From: Streptomyces sp. SID13031 | Lineage (GTDB): Bacteria; Actinomycetota; Actinomycetes; Propionibacteriales; Kribbellaceae | Direction of reading: 5' to 3' | Assembly (NCBI RefSeq): GCF_010548305.1 | Contig: NZ_JAAGLV010000001.1 | Coordinates: 310,001-374,000 of the forward strand | DNA length: 64,000 nucleotides | Part shown: positions 53,960 to 62,330 of the stretch, in pieces | Layout of the letters: each line of letters opens with the position of its first letter | How positions within the stretch are numbered: position 1 is the stretch's first letter | The notes under the pieces: generated by a model | Seen by the model: only the letters and a program-made list of their open reading frames with translations | Told to the model about the DNA's origin: nothing | Database searches by the model: none | Made by a program: the position numbers and the translations under genes

Positions 53960-54047
53960 CCCACACGAGGACCCACGCGAGCAGCACCCGGCTCGCGGTC
54001 GGCCTGTCCGGGTCGTTGCCGAGCTGGGCCGGCACTAGTCTGAGGGT

Positions 54048-54497
54048 GTGAACGATGGTGTCGGCGGGCGACGAGTACTGGTGTTGAACGGCCCCAATCT
54101 CGGGCGGCTCGGGTCGCGGGAGCCTGACGTGTACGGCGCCACGACGTTCGCGGATCTGATCGCCGAGTGCGAGAAGACCGGCGCCGAGCTCGGGCTCGAG
54201 GTCGAGGTGCGGCAGACCGACGACGAGGCCGAGCTGGTCGGCTGGCTGCACGAGGCCGCCGACCGGAAGATCCCGGTGGTCCTCAACCCGGCGGCCTTCA
54301 CCCATTACTCGTACGCCCTGCGTGATGCCTGTGCGCAGCGCACCGCCCCGCTGATCGAGATCCACATCAGCAACCCGGCCGCCCGCGAGGAGTTCCGCCA
54401 CACCAGCGTCGTCGCCGCCGTGTCCACGGGCACCATCGCCGGCTTCGGCATGGACTCCTACCGCCTGGCCCTCCGCGCGATCACCACCCTGCCCTGA
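54048..54497 (+). CDS. aroQ: Type II 3-dehydroquinate dehydratase
   Basis: A 149-aa enzyme that dehydrates 3-dehydroquinate to 3-dehydroshikimate; dodecameric family. Catalytic parts: [20 protein letters not shown] with the Arg and Tyr of the lid, [15 protein letters not shown], and [18 protein letters not shown] with the His. TAGTCT at 54036-54041 lies 6 bases before GTG 54048, so the mRNA is likely leaderless; it has its own promoter and no longer depends on aroC-K-B. In relatives it directly follows aroB. Confidence 0.95.
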   Translation: MNDGVGGRRVLVLNGPNLGRLGSREPDVYGATTFADLIAECEKTGAELGLEVEVRQTDDEAELVGWLHEAADRKIPVVLNPAAFTHYSYALRDACAQRTAPLIEIHISNPAAREEFRHTSVVAAVSTGTIAGFGMDSYRLALRAITTLP

Positions 54498-54522
54498 GCC
54501 GCGGCGTCAGGACCTAACACAG

Positions 54523-54541
54523 CCCCGAGGAACCCTCGGGG
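54523..54541 (+). terminator. Terminator after aroQ
   Basis: CCCCGAGG at 54523-54530 and CCTCGGGG at 54534-54541 form a perfect 8-bp stem with a 3-nt loop, followed by TTGCTCATTT. Confidence 0.8.
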
Positions 54542-54850
54542 TTGCTCATTTCGGTGTCACGGCGGTCAGCCCGGGCAGTCTGGCGAGGCAGCCGACGAGG
54601 GCAGCAGGCTGGGGCAGCAGGCGGGGGTCGAAGGCGACGTTTCACGGTGCCGGAGGGACAAGAGATCGGCATGAGACGCCGGTGAAATGCCGTCGGGTCA
54701 CCCTTGGATTGAGTCGAGATACCGGCTATGGCCGAAATTGAAGGCTGGCTGAAGATCGGGCATCACGATCGGGATTGACGATTTTGGGGGTTCGACGTGA
54801 CTGCGGATTCGATCCGTTCCGTTCCACACCGCTCTGGGGGAGTGACGTAC

Positions 54851-55531
54851 ATGACGCAACAACGCATACCTGTCTGGGTGAAAGCTCTCGACCCGCTGTC
54901 GCAGGTCGGGCTGGTGCACGCACTCAGGCAGCGTCCGGAGATCCTGCTCATCGGTGACGCCGAACTGGCCGAGTCGCAGCAGGCACAGTCGCAGCAGGTC
55001 AAGGCCGACCAGCGCACCACCCCGCCAGTGGTGGCTCTGATCGCGGTCGACTCGCTGGACGCGGGCGCAGTGCAGGTACTGCGCTCGGCAACGCAACGCG
55101 GCTGTCGCCGGACCGTGCTGATCGGCAGCACGATCGACGACGAGGCGCTGATGACCGCGGTCGAGCTGGGGGTGTCGGGTGTGCTTCGGCGTACCGACGC
55201 GACTGCCGACCGGATCGTGCATCTGCTCCAGGCCGCCGCTGCCGGCGACGGTAGTTTGCCGCCCGATCTGCTGGGCCGGTTGCTCGGGCAGGTGTCGCGC
55301 ATGCAGCGGCACGTGCTGGCACCGCGGGGTCTGTCCCACACCGGGCTGTCCGACCGGGAGACGCAGGTACTGCGCCTCGTGGCCGACGGCAAGGACACCC
55401 AGGAGATCGCTCGTGAGCTGTCCTACTCGGAGCGGACGGTGAAGAACGTCTTGCACGATGTGACGAGCCGCCTGCAACTCAAGAACCGTTCGCACGCCGT
55501 CGCCTACGCACTGCGCGAGGGCCTGATCTAA
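54851..55531 (+). CDS. LuxR-type regulator with a degenerate receiver domain
   Basis: A 226-aa protein. The N-terminal 140 residues look like a receiver fold (VKALDPLSQVGLVHALRQRP; VALIAVDSLDAGAVQVLRSA; VLIGSTIDDEALMTAVELGVSGVL, here split) but lack the acidic pocket and clear phospho-Asp of true response regulators. The C-terminal LuxR helix-turn-helix is intact (LSDRETQVLRLVADGKDTQE, then YSERTVKNVLHDV). No histidine kinase gene is nearby. Two starts are equally good: ATG 54851 (GGGGGAG 8 bases upstream) and GTG 54797 (GGGGG 6 bases upstream). Confidence 0.82.
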   Translation: MTQQRIPVWVKALDPLSQVGLVHALRQRPEILLIGDAELAESQQAQSQQVKADQRTTPPVVALIAVDSLDAGAVQVLRSATQRGCRRTVLIGSTIDDEALMTAVELGVSGVLRRTDATADRIVHLLQAAAAGDGSLPPDLLGRLLGQVSRMQRHVLAPRGLSHTGLSDRETQVLRLVADGKDTQEIARELSYSERTVKNVLHDVTSRLQLKNRSHAVAYALREGLI

Positions 55532-55550
55532 CAGCTCCATCCACCACCAC

Positions 55551-55579
55551 CGCCGGACCGGGCTCAACCCGGTCCGGCG
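55551..55579 (+). terminator. Terminator after the LuxR-type gene
   Basis: CGCCGGACCGGG at 55551-55562 and CCCGGTCCGGCG at 55568-55579 form a perfect 12-bp stem with a 5-nt loop, followed by CTTTG. Confidence 0.85.
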
Positions 55580-55605
55580 CTTTGCTGTTGTGGAGGTCGG
55601 GCTCT

Positions 55606-55974
55606 TCACGAGCGGGTCCTGCGACGTCGGCCGGAACAAGATCGACCCGACCCGCGTCCCGGCCCGCCGGGCCACGAAGGAGACGGGATAGTGACCGGGC
55701 GGTTGCCGCGGACCAGTACTCCGAACGCGACATCGCCCGCCTCGATCACGGCCTCGCGGGGCACCGTGATGGTGATCGTCGCCGTGCCCTCCGCGTCCGG
55801 GTAGAGGGAGAGCGTGGCGGGTTCGATCACGGCGTAGCCGGCCAGATCCGCGACGGGCGTCAGGGTGTAGGCCTCCACGATCGAACCGCGGTTGGCCACC
55901 TGGACCTGACACTGCGCCGGGGAACCGGGCACGATGACGAGTTCTTCGACATCCAGTCGCGCTGAAGTGGACAC
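55606..55974 (-). pseudogene. Truncated Ig-like 'hydrolytic protein' N-terminal fragment
   Basis: From GTG 55974 the frame encodes about 85 residues of an Ig-like domain (VEELVIVPGSPAQCQVQVAN; TITITVPREAVIEAGDVAFG). This pattern is known from much longer (about 400-residue) actinobacterial proteins annotated as hydrolytic proteins. After FGVLVRGNRP the frame degenerates into a Gly/Arg-rich tail and stops at 123 residues, ending close to the LuxR terminator. The rest of the gene appears to be deleted. It might still make a small protein. Confidence 0.55.
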
Positions 55975-56058
55975 AGCATCAAGAATCGGGTGCGGGCGGT
56001 GATCGCACATCGAGCCCGAGTACAGCCGATCGGGCAACCCCGCTGCCCATCAGGTCAG

Positions 56059-56730
56059 TCAGTACCCGACGGTGAACCGCGTCCTGTGGTGCTTCGGCCG
56101 CTCGGCCTCGTCGAGCAGCGCGACGGCGAAGTCCTCCATCGAAATGTACGACTCCCCGTCGTCTCCGACGAGCAACTCGTCCCGCCCCACCCGATACTCC
56201 CCGGTCCGGGTCCCTGGCTCAAGCACCGCAGGCGGACTCACATAAGCCCAATCCACCCCACTACTCCCTCGTACCACCTGGAGCTGCTCATTACAGGCAA
56301 GAGCAATCGGCCGCAGCTCAGCTGGAAACCCCGGCGCATCAACAACCATCGTCCCCGCATCCCCCGGCACCGTAAGGCTGGCGGCCCCTCCAACGATCAC
56401 CAGCCGGGTATCGCTCCCAGCCAAGCCGGACACCAACCCCTTGGCAGCAATCGCCAACTCATCTTCCTGCCCGGCCACGGGTCGAGTGGCACTGATCAAA
56501 ACATCCTGCCCCCGACTCAGCCGGGCGACATCACCCGAATCGGAGGCATCCCCTCGCTCAAGCCACAGCCCACCCGACCCGGCGGGTGCTTCTGTAGCCA
56601 GGCTGAGTGCGAGGGACTGTAGGCGTTCCTTGGTTCTGCCTACTGCGGTGACCTGGTGGCCCCGGGTGAGGGCTTCCTTTACTGCTCGGGTGCCGACGGC
56701 GCCGGTGGCTCCGAAGATGGTGATTCGCAT
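56059..56730 (-). CDS. NAD(P)-binding protein (SDR-like, NAD(P)H-binding family)
   Basis: A 223-aa Rossmann-fold protein starting MRITIFGATGAVGTRAVKEA with the GxxGxxG dinucleotide motif, then GHQVTAVGRTKERL and a final helix. It fits the atypical SDR group often annotated as NAD(P)-dependent epimerase or quinone-like reductase (PF13460). Substrate unknown. The ATG at 56730 is 3 bases after the stop of the exporter gene, so the two are co-transcribed and under MarR control. Confidence 0.85.
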   Translation of the reverse strand: MRITIFGATGAVGTRAVKEALTRGHQVTAVGRTKERLQSLALSLATEAPAGSGGLWLERGDASDSGDVARLSRGQDVLISATRPVAGQEDELAIAAKGLVSGLAGSDTRLVIVGGAASLTVPGDAGTMVVDAPGFPAELRPIALACNEQLQVVRGSSGVDWAYVSPPAVLEPGTRTGEYRVGRDELLVGDDGESYISMEDFAVALLDEAERPKHHRTRFTVGY

Positions 56731-56732
56731 GG

Positions 56733-57644
56733 TCAGACCTTTTCCGGGACGGGGACGGGGATGGGGGCGGTGGGGGTGAGTTCGGGGGCGGGCTTCCGCT
56801 TCAGTTGGGCGGTGATCAAGGCGGCTAGGACGATGAGGCCGCCGAGTAGCTGCAGTGGGGTCAGGCGTTGGTCGGCTACCAGCCAGCCGAGGGTGGTGGC
56901 GACGACTGGGCTGAGTAGGCCCAGGAAAGTGACGTTGGTGGGGGAGAGGGCCCGGAGGCCGCGGAACCAGAGGGCATAGGCGACGGCCGAGCCGAAGATC
57001 GTCAGGTAGGTGTAGCCGGCGAGGTTCGCGAAGGTGAAGGAAGCGGGGAGGGCGCCCTCGACGATCCAGGCGACTGGCAGAAGCAACAGTCCACCGGCGA
57101 CCAACTGCCAGCCGGTGGTGGCTAGCAGGGGAGCAGGGGAAGTCCAGCGCTTGCTGAGTACTACGCCTGTGGCCATCACGACGGCACCACCCAGCGCCGC
57201 GACGACACCCCACGCGTCCAGCCGCGCATCTGCGCGTAGTACGAGCAGACTCACGCCCGCCACCCCGGCGATCGCCGTCAGCATCGTCTTGAGCTTCAGT
57301 CGCTCGCCGAGCAGACCTGTCGACAGCAGAGCGACCAGCAACGGCTGCAGCGCACCCACGGTCGCCGCGACTCCGCCCGGCAGCCGGTAGGCGCCGATGA
57401 AGAGCAATGCGTTGAAGGCTCCGATGTTCAGCGCACCGAGTACTAGTGCGCGCCACCACCAGATCCCCTGCGGCAGCCGCCGGGTGAGCGCGACGAGCAG
57501 CAGACCGGCCGGAAGCGCCCGGATGAAGGCGGCAAGGAGCGGACGCTGCGGTGGCAGCAGTTCCGTCGTGACCAGATAGGTGGTTCCCCACAGCGCCGGC
57601 GCGATCGCTGTGGTGAGGATCAGGGAGGCTCGATTGCTTAGCAC
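56733..57644 (-). CDS. EamA/DMT-family exporter
   Basis: A 303-aa membrane protein of the drug/metabolite transporter superfamily, with ten hydrophobic segments in two EamA repeats (LWGTTYLVTTELLPPQRPLL; GSAVAYALWFRGLRALSPTN). It probably exports a metabolite or amino acid. GTG 57644 is chosen because TATATT (57651-57656 on this strand) lies 6 bases before it, giving a leaderless mRNA; a GTG at 57680 would put the start upstream of the -10 box. Operator boxes overlap both the start and the promoter. Confidence 0.85.
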   Translation of the reverse strand: MLSNRASLILTTAIAPALWGTTYLVTTELLPPQRPLLAAFIRALPAGLLLVALTRRLPQGIWWWRALVLGALNIGAFNALLFIGAYRLPGGVAATVGALQPLLVALLSTGLLGERLKLKTMLTAIAGVAGVSLLVLRADARLDAWGVVAALGGAVVMATGVVLSKRWTSPAPLLATTGWQLVAGGLLLLPVAWIVEGALPASFTFANLAGYTYLTIFGSAVAYALWFRGLRALSPTNVTFLGLLSPVVATTLGWLVADQRLTPLQLLGGLIVLAALITAQLKRKPAPELTPTAPIPVPVPEKV

Positions 57645-57700
57645 TAAGACAATATACCTCAGCGCTAAGCAACTTTCCACTCTTTTATCTCACCACTAAG
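57637..57700. promoter_or_regulatory. Three phased MarR-type operator boxes
   Basis: Plus-strand boxes CTTAGCACTAAG (57637-57648), CTCAGCGCTAAG (57658-57669) and CTCACCACTAAG (57689-57700) share the pattern CTYASCRCTAAG. Their starts are 21 and 31 bp apart, close to two and three helical turns, so all face the same side of the DNA. They cover the exporter start/promoter and the spacer of the marR promoter (TAGTAC at 57706-57711). Confidence 0.65.
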
Positions 57701-57720
57701 AGATCTAGTACGCTGGCCGG

Positions 57721-58218
57721 ATGGCGGATCATGTCGACCTGGTGCTCGGTCAGTGGCGCGAGCGGCGCCCGGATCTGGACGCGTCCCCGATGGCCGTGAT
57801 GGGCCGGGTGAAGCGGCTGTCCCAGCTCATCGACGGCGAACTGCGCCGCAATTTCGCCGCCCACGACCTCGACCGCGCCTCCTTCGACGTACTCGCCACG
57901 CTCCGCCGCAGCAACGCGGAGCACAGCCTGACCCCGGCCGGGCTGATGCGCTCGTCGATGGTCACCTCCGGTGCGATCACCCAGCGGCTCGACAAGCTGG
58001 AGGAGCGCGGCCTGGTCAAGCGCAGCCCCAGCGAGACGGACGGCCGCGGTGTCCTGGTGGAGCTCACCCCCGCCGGCCTGGAGCTGATCGACAAGGTCCT
58101 GCCGACCCACATCGACACCGAGAACCGTCTGCTGGCCGGTCTGTCGGCGACCGAACGCGAGTCTCTCGCCGACACCCTGCGCAAGCTGCTCGAATCGCTC
58201 GGCGACCGGACAGACTGA
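57721..58218 (+). CDS. MarR-family transcriptional regulator
   Basis: A 165-aa dimeric winged-helix repressor (AVMGRVKRLSQLIDGELRRN, ARMSS-type recognition region GLMRSSMVTSGAITQRLDKL, and wing VKRSPSETDGRGVLVELTPA). It is divergent from the exporter gene; the three-box operator between them fits mutual control with release by a small molecule that the exporter may expel. It ends 4 bases before the methyltransferase gene, so these two are co-transcribed. Confidence 0.93.
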   Translation: MADHVDLVLGQWRERRPDLDASPMAVMGRVKRLSQLIDGELRRNFAAHDLDRASFDVLATLRRSNAEHSLTPAGLMRSSMVTSGAITQRLDKLEERGLVKRSPSETDGRGVLVELTPAGLELIDKVLPTHIDTENRLLAGLSATERESLADTLRKLLESLGDRTD

Positions 58219-58222
58219 CCTA

Positions 58223-59458
58223 ATGGATGCCGAGAGCAACGATTCCCCGTACGCCGGAACGTTGCGCGCGGCACTGACCGACCTGCTCGTCTCCCAGGAC
58301 GCGATCCACGACGAGCGGATCGCGGCCGCCTTCCGGGTGGTCCCGCGGCACCTCTTCGTCCCCTTGGTGCCACTGGAGCTCGCGTACACCGACGATGTCG
58401 TCCTGATGAAACGCAACGAGTCCGGGATCGCCATCAGCTCGGTCTCCCAGCCGACCGTGGTCGCGCTGATGCTCGAGCAGGCCGACATCCAGGCCGGTCA
58501 TCGCGTGCTCGAGATCGGCTCGGGCGGCTACAACGCTGCTCTGTTGCGCGAACTCGTCGGCCCGACCGGTGAGGTCACCACGATCGACATCGACCCCGAC
58601 GTGACGACGCGCGCACGCCAAGGCCTGGATGCGGCCGGCTATCCGGACGTCCGTGTACTACGAACCGACGGCGAGTTCGGCGTACCGGAGAGCGCTCCCT
58701 ACGATCGCGTCCTCGTCACGGTCACCGCCTGGGACATCCCCACCGCCTGGCTGAACCAGCTCGCGCCGGGTGGGCGGATCGTCGTACCGCTGAGATTCCG
58801 GTCGCAGACGCGATCGATCGCGTTCGACCTGCTGGACGCCGGAAGCCCGGAGGTCAGGCTGGAAAGCCGGTCGATGACCGTCTGCGGATTCGTCGACATG
58901 CAAGGCGCCGGCGCGAACGAAGAACGCTACGTCTCGCTGCACCGCGGCCTGGTCAGCCTGAGCTTCGACGAGGATCAGCAATCGGAGCCGATCCCGCCCG
59001 AGCGAGTGCTGGACCAGCCGAAAGCCACCGTATGGTCCGGCGTCCTGATGAACCGCGAGGAACCGCTCTCCGACCTCGACCTCTGGCTCGCCACAACCCT
59101 TCCCGGGTACTGCGTCCTCAGCGCCGAGCCGCGCGCGTTGAAGAAGGGCATCGTCGCACCGGTCCCGCGCTGGGGAGCCTCCGCGATGGCCTCCGCTGAC
59201 TCGCTCGGCTACCTGACCGCCCGCCCCGCCCCGGACCCGGACTTCGTCGAGCTCGGCGCCAACGCCCACGGCCCGGCGGCGCAAGACTTCGCCCGGCTGC
59301 TCGCCGATCAGGTGAGCAGCTGGAACGCGAACCTCCGTGGCGGTCCCGGTCCGAGCGTGCAGATCCATCCGGGGGACTACCCGACCGAACAGCTACCGCC
59401 CGGCCTCCACCTCCGAAAGCGGCACAACCAACTGACCCTCAGCTGGCCGGCTGGCTGA
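58223..59458 (+). CDS. Protein-isoaspartyl methyltransferase-like enzyme (FxLD-system type)
   Basis: A 411-aa SAM-dependent methyltransferase. The N-terminal half is PCMT-like (HDERIAAAFRVVPRHLFVP; AISSVSQPTVVALMLEQ; motif I VLEIGSGGYNAALLRELVG). The C-terminal 190 residues are an extra domain found in enzymes of the 'methyltransferase, FxLD system' and in lanthipeptide-associated isoaspartyl methyltransferases. Normal repair PCMT is about 210 residues. No lanthipeptide synthetase, cyclase or precursor gene was seen nearby, so it is an orphan here. The substrate may be a peptide or protein aspartate. Confidence 0.75.
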   Translation: MDAESNDSPYAGTLRAALTDLLVSQDAIHDERIAAAFRVVPRHLFVPLVPLELAYTDDVVLMKRNESGIAISSVSQPTVVALMLEQADIQAGHRVLEIGSGGYNAALLRELVGPTGEVTTIDIDPDVTTRARQGLDAAGYPDVRVLRTDGEFGVPESAPYDRVLVTVTAWDIPTAWLNQLAPGGRIVVPLRFRSQTRSIAFDLLDAGSPEVRLESRSMTVCGFVDMQGAGANEERYVSLHRGLVSLSFDEDQQSEPIPPERVLDQPKATVWSGVLMNREEPLSDLDLWLATTLPGYCVLSAEPRALKKGIVAPVPRWGASAMASADSLGYLTARPAPDPDFVELGANAHGPAAQDFARLLADQVSSWNANLRGGPGPSVQIHPGDYPTEQLPPGLHLRKRHNQLTLSWPAG

Positions 59459-59479
59459 GTTGGCCGGGCCGACGGGCGG

Positions 59480-60325
59480 TTAGCCGGCGGGGTTGGCCGG
59501 CCGGCCGCTGTTGCGGACGGTCTGCCAGAGCTCGTCCATGTCGGTGCGGTCCTCGGGCTCGGGCTTCTCGACCCAGCCGCTGGCCCAGACGGTCTCGTCG
59601 CGATCGAGATCGAAGAGCGACTCGGCGAACGCCGCCGAACCGACGTACCGGTTCTCCTCCTCGGCCTGCCCAGTCTCGACCTGGTCCGAACGATCGCCGG
59701 TCTTGGTGGCCGGGGCGATCAGGCTGCGCGCGTACTTCTGTGCCTCGATGATCCCGAGATCCTGCTCGTCGCAGAGCAGCCGGATCGCCGGCACCTCGTG
59801 GCCCGACTTCATCAGCTCGCGGACGCGGATCTCCAGCGGGCTGTTCGGCGCAGGCAGGGTGTGGTGCGGGGCGTGCTGCTGGTACTGCGGCTGCCAATGC
59901 GGCTGGAACTGTCCGGGCGGCGCGTACTGGCTCGGCGCAGGCTGGTACTGCCCAGGGCTCGCGTACTGACCAGGTGCGGGCTGGAACTGAACAGGCGGCT
60001 GCGCGTACTGCTGAGCAGGCGGCGCGCCCTGTGGCTGGCCGCCCTGCTGGCCGGCCTGGAGTAGCGCCGTCAGCATGCCGGCGAGCTGGGCGCTGCTCTG
60101 GGCGCGGCCGGTCTGCTGGACCTGGGTGCCCGGCAGCGGCTGGCCCGACGTCGGCTGGGTGTACTGCCCCTGGAGCTGCGGGGGCTGGTTGCGAGCCTGC
60201 TGGGCCTGGATCCTCTCGAGCAGCTTCTGCGCCCGCGCGTTCGGGTTGCTCCCCTTGTTCTTGGCCGCTGCACGGCTGCCCCAGAAGATGATCATGATGA
60301 CGACGAAGACGATGAGACCCGTCAT
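59480..60325 (-). CDS. Membrane-anchored Gln-rich protein with L7/L12-like C-terminal motif
   Basis: A 281-aa protein: one N-terminal membrane helix (TGLIVFVVIMIIFWGSRAA), a basic stretch, then a long Gln/Pro/Tyr-rich disordered region with PGQY/PxQF-like repeats (about 45-165). The conserved part (about 170-210) has VRELMKSGHEVPAIRLLCDE and GIIEAQKYARSL, similar in layout to the ribosomal L7/L12 C-terminal helix pair. Function unknown; the low-complexity region suggests an assembly or scaffold role. It is divergent from efp. Confidence 0.7.
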   Translation of the reverse strand: MTGLIVFVVIMIIFWGSRAAAKNKGSNPNARAQKLLERIQAQQARNQPPQLQGQYTQPTSGQPLPGTQVQQTGRAQSSAQLAGMLTALLQAGQQGGQPQGAPPAQQYAQPPVQFQPAPGQYASPGQYQPAPSQYAPPGQFQPHWQPQYQQHAPHHTLPAPNSPLEIRVRELMKSGHEVPAIRLLCDEQDLGIIEAQKYARSLIAPATKTGDRSDQVETGQAEEENRYVGSAAFAESLFDLDRDETVWASGWVEKPEPEDRTDMDELWQTVRNSGRPANPAG

Positions 60326-60488
60326 GGGATTGCCTTCCGGGCGCGGTGAGGGAACTACCTGAAGGCCAGCGTAGAGCCCGCCGGGACCACGAGTCGGGAG
60401 AACCCGGGACCGACCGCTACAATCTTGCGTACCGCTGATCACTTCACTGTGACTTTTCACTGAACGCTTTCTTAAGGGGATTTCCCGC

Positions 60489-61052
60489 GTGGCATCGACG
60501 AACGACCTCAAGAACGGCATGGTGCTCAACCTGGATGGGCAGCTGTGGTCCGTCGTCTGGTTCCAGCACCACAAGCCCGGTAAGGGCGGGGCCGTCATGC
60601 GGACCAAGCTGAAGAACGTGCTGAGTGGCAAGGTCGTCGACAAGACCTTCAACGCCGACGTCAAGGTCGAGGTGGCCAACGTCGACAAGCGCGACATGAC
60701 CTACCTCTACAACGACGGCGGCTCCTACGTCTTCATGGACAGCGCCACCTACGAGCAGGTGAGCATCACCCCCGAGGTCGTCGGCGACGCCTCGCACTTC
60801 CTGCTCGAGAACCAGGACGCCATCGTCGCGGTGCACGAAGAGCTGCCGCTGTACGTCGAGCTCCCGGCCTCGGTCGAGCTGACCGTCGAGTACACCGAGC
60901 CCGGCCTGCAGGGTGACCGCTCCACCGGCGGCACCAAGCCGGCCAAGCTGGAGACCGGCTACACGATCAACGTCCCGCTGTTCCTGACCACCGGTGAAAA
61001 GGTCAAGGTGGATACCCGGACCGGGGACTACCTCGGCCGCGTCACCTCCTGA
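60489..61052 (+). CDS. efp: Translation elongation factor P
   Basis: A 187-aa tRNA-shaped factor that relieves ribosomes stalled at polyproline. The KOW-like N-terminal domain holds the tip loop [15 protein letters not shown], with the Lys that contacts the peptidyl centre; actinobacterial EF-P keeps a Pro-rich KPGKG loop and is not known to be modified like that of E. coli. Two OB-fold domains follow, ending [17 protein letters not shown] 60489 has AAGGGG 9 bases upstream. nusB follows 25 bases later. Confidence 0.97.
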   Translation: MASTNDLKNGMVLNLDGQLWSVVWFQHHKPGKGGAVMRTKLKNVLSGKVVDKTFNADVKVEVANVDKRDMTYLYNDGGSYVFMDSATYEQVSITPEVVGDASHFLLENQDAIVAVHEELPLYVELPASVELTVEYTEPGLQGDRSTGGTKPAKLETGYTINVPLFLTTGEKVKVDTRTGDYLGRVTS

Positions 61053-61077
61053 CACCCGAGAGTCTGGACAACAGAAC

Positions 61078-61488
61078 ATGTCTGCCCGTAGCAAGGCCCG
61101 CAAGCGCGCTCTGGACGTGCTCTACGAGTCGGAGCTCCGGGGGCTGCCCGTCGGCGGCACCCTGGCCGACCGGGTGGCTGACAACGACCCGCCGGTGAAC
61201 GAGTTCACCGTGGCGCTGGTCGAGGGTGTTTCGGAACACATCGAGGCGATCGACGAGCTGCTCAGCGCTCACTCGGTCGGCTGGACGCTCGACCGGATGC
61301 CGGCCGTCGACCGCAACATCCTCCGGATCGGCGCCTACGAGCTGCTCTTCGACGAGCAGGTGCCGGACGTGGTGGCGGTCAGCGAGGCCGTCTCGATGGC
61401 GCGCGACCTGTCCACCGACGAGTCGCCGGCCTTCGTCAACGGGCTGCTCGCCCGGCTGTTGCAGCTCAAACCCACGCTGGGCGTCTGA
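61078..61488 (+). CDS. nusB: Transcription antitermination factor NusB
   Basis: A 136-aa all-helical RNA-binding protein that joins NusE at boxA in rRNA operons. Signatures: RSKARKRALDVLYESELRG at the start, DRMPAVDRNILRIGAYELLF, and SMARDLSTDESPAFVNGLLA. The efp-nusB pairing is conserved in actinobacteria. ATG 61078 begins the domain. A hairpin terminator follows. Confidence 0.96.
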   Translation: MSARSKARKRALDVLYESELRGLPVGGTLADRVADNDPPVNEFTVALVEGVSEHIEAIDELLSAHSVGWTLDRMPAVDRNILRIGAYELLFDEQVPDVVAVSEAVSMARDLSTDESPAFVNGLLARLLQLKPTLGV

Positions 61489-61521
61489 CAGACCCCCTCT
61501 GGCAGGCCTGCAGAGCACATC

Positions 61522-61555
61522 AGGCCCGGTACCGCCACGGTGCGGTGCCGGGCCT
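61522..61555 (+). terminator. Terminator after nusB
   Basis: AGGCCCGGTACCGC (61522-61535) pairs with GCGGTGCCGGGCCT (61542-61555), 14 bp with one G-T wobble, loop of 6, followed by TCTC. It ends the efp-nusB transcript. The remaining 190 bases before the end of bldD show no gene. Confidence 0.8.
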
Positions 61556-61743
61556 TCTCAGCGTCCCCGTTCGTCGGCGCGGGGGGAACGGCCCCGGCCA
61601 GATACTGCGACTACTCGTACTGAAAAAGCCTGCACTTCCTACTGCTGGTGGCCCGTCTCCGTGTGGGGAGGCGGGCAGGCGGCCGTGGGCAAGCTGCTAC
61701 GAGCCCCGACCGTCTTGTCACGCCGTCGCGAGTCTGACGCCGC

Positions 61744-62256
61744 TCAGGCGCCGGCTGCCTCGGACTCCTCGACGTCACCCTTCGCCTCCGGGTTCAGCAC
61801 ACCCCAGGAGATGAAACGCTCGGTCAGAGTCGTCGGCGACTCGTCGTAGATCACGGCCAGAGTGCGCATGTCGTCCTGACGGATCGACAGCACCTTGCCG
61901 TTGTAGTCCCCGCGCTGAGCCTGGATCGTGGCCGCGTACCGCGTGAGCGGACCGGCCTCGCTCGCGTCGAGGTGCTGCAGGGCCTCCAGATCGAGGATCA
62001 ACCTGGGCGGAGCAGCAGCCGCTGCAGCCGCACTGGCGGATCCAGGAAGCAACTCACGGATCGGCACGCCATAGAAATCGGCGAGCTCCGCGAGCTTCTG
62101 GACGGTGACGGCCCGATCGCCACGCTCGTAAGAGCCGACGACGACCGCCTTCCAGCGACCCTTGGACTTCTCTTCCACGCCATGCAGCGACAAACCTTGC
62201 TGCTGGCGGATGGCGCGCAACTTGCCGCCTAGTGTCTTCGCGTATTCGCTAGGCAC
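61744..62256 (-). CDS. bldD: Developmental regulator BldD, c-di-GMP-binding
   Basis: A 170-aa DNA-binding protein. The N-terminal helix-turn-helix (XRE type; LRAIRQQQGLSLHGVEEKSK, then VVVGSYERGDRAVTVQKLAE) is followed by an Ala-rich linker and the C-terminal domain. The c-di-GMP motif RGD-x8-RQDD is intact: RGDYNGKVLSIRQDD, residues about 115-129. In Streptomyces, BldD with c-di-GMP represses sporulation genes and cyclase genes. This window also encodes a cyclase with a BldD-like site. The order nusB-bldD-pyrR is conserved. Confidence 0.95.
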   Translation of the reverse strand: MPSEYAKTLGGKLRAIRQQQGLSLHGVEEKSKGRWKAVVVGSYERGDRAVTVQKLAELADFYGVPIRELLPGSASAAAAAAAPPRLILDLEALQHLDASEAGPLTRYAATIQAQRGDYNGKVLSIRQDDMRTLAVIYDESPTTLTERFISWGVLNPEAKGDVEESEAAGA

Positions 62257-62330
62257 GCTGGTTCTTCCCTCCGACTTTTGGTCGTTACTTCGGGTGGCCC
62301 GGTAGTGGGCCGTTTGGTAAACCCCCCACG

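Noticed and set aside
42360..54047. CRISPR array, restriction-modification or a full defence operon in the island
   Set aside because: No regularly spaced repeats, no methylase or restriction subunit, and the only nuclease domain is the HNH part of the DUF222 protein.
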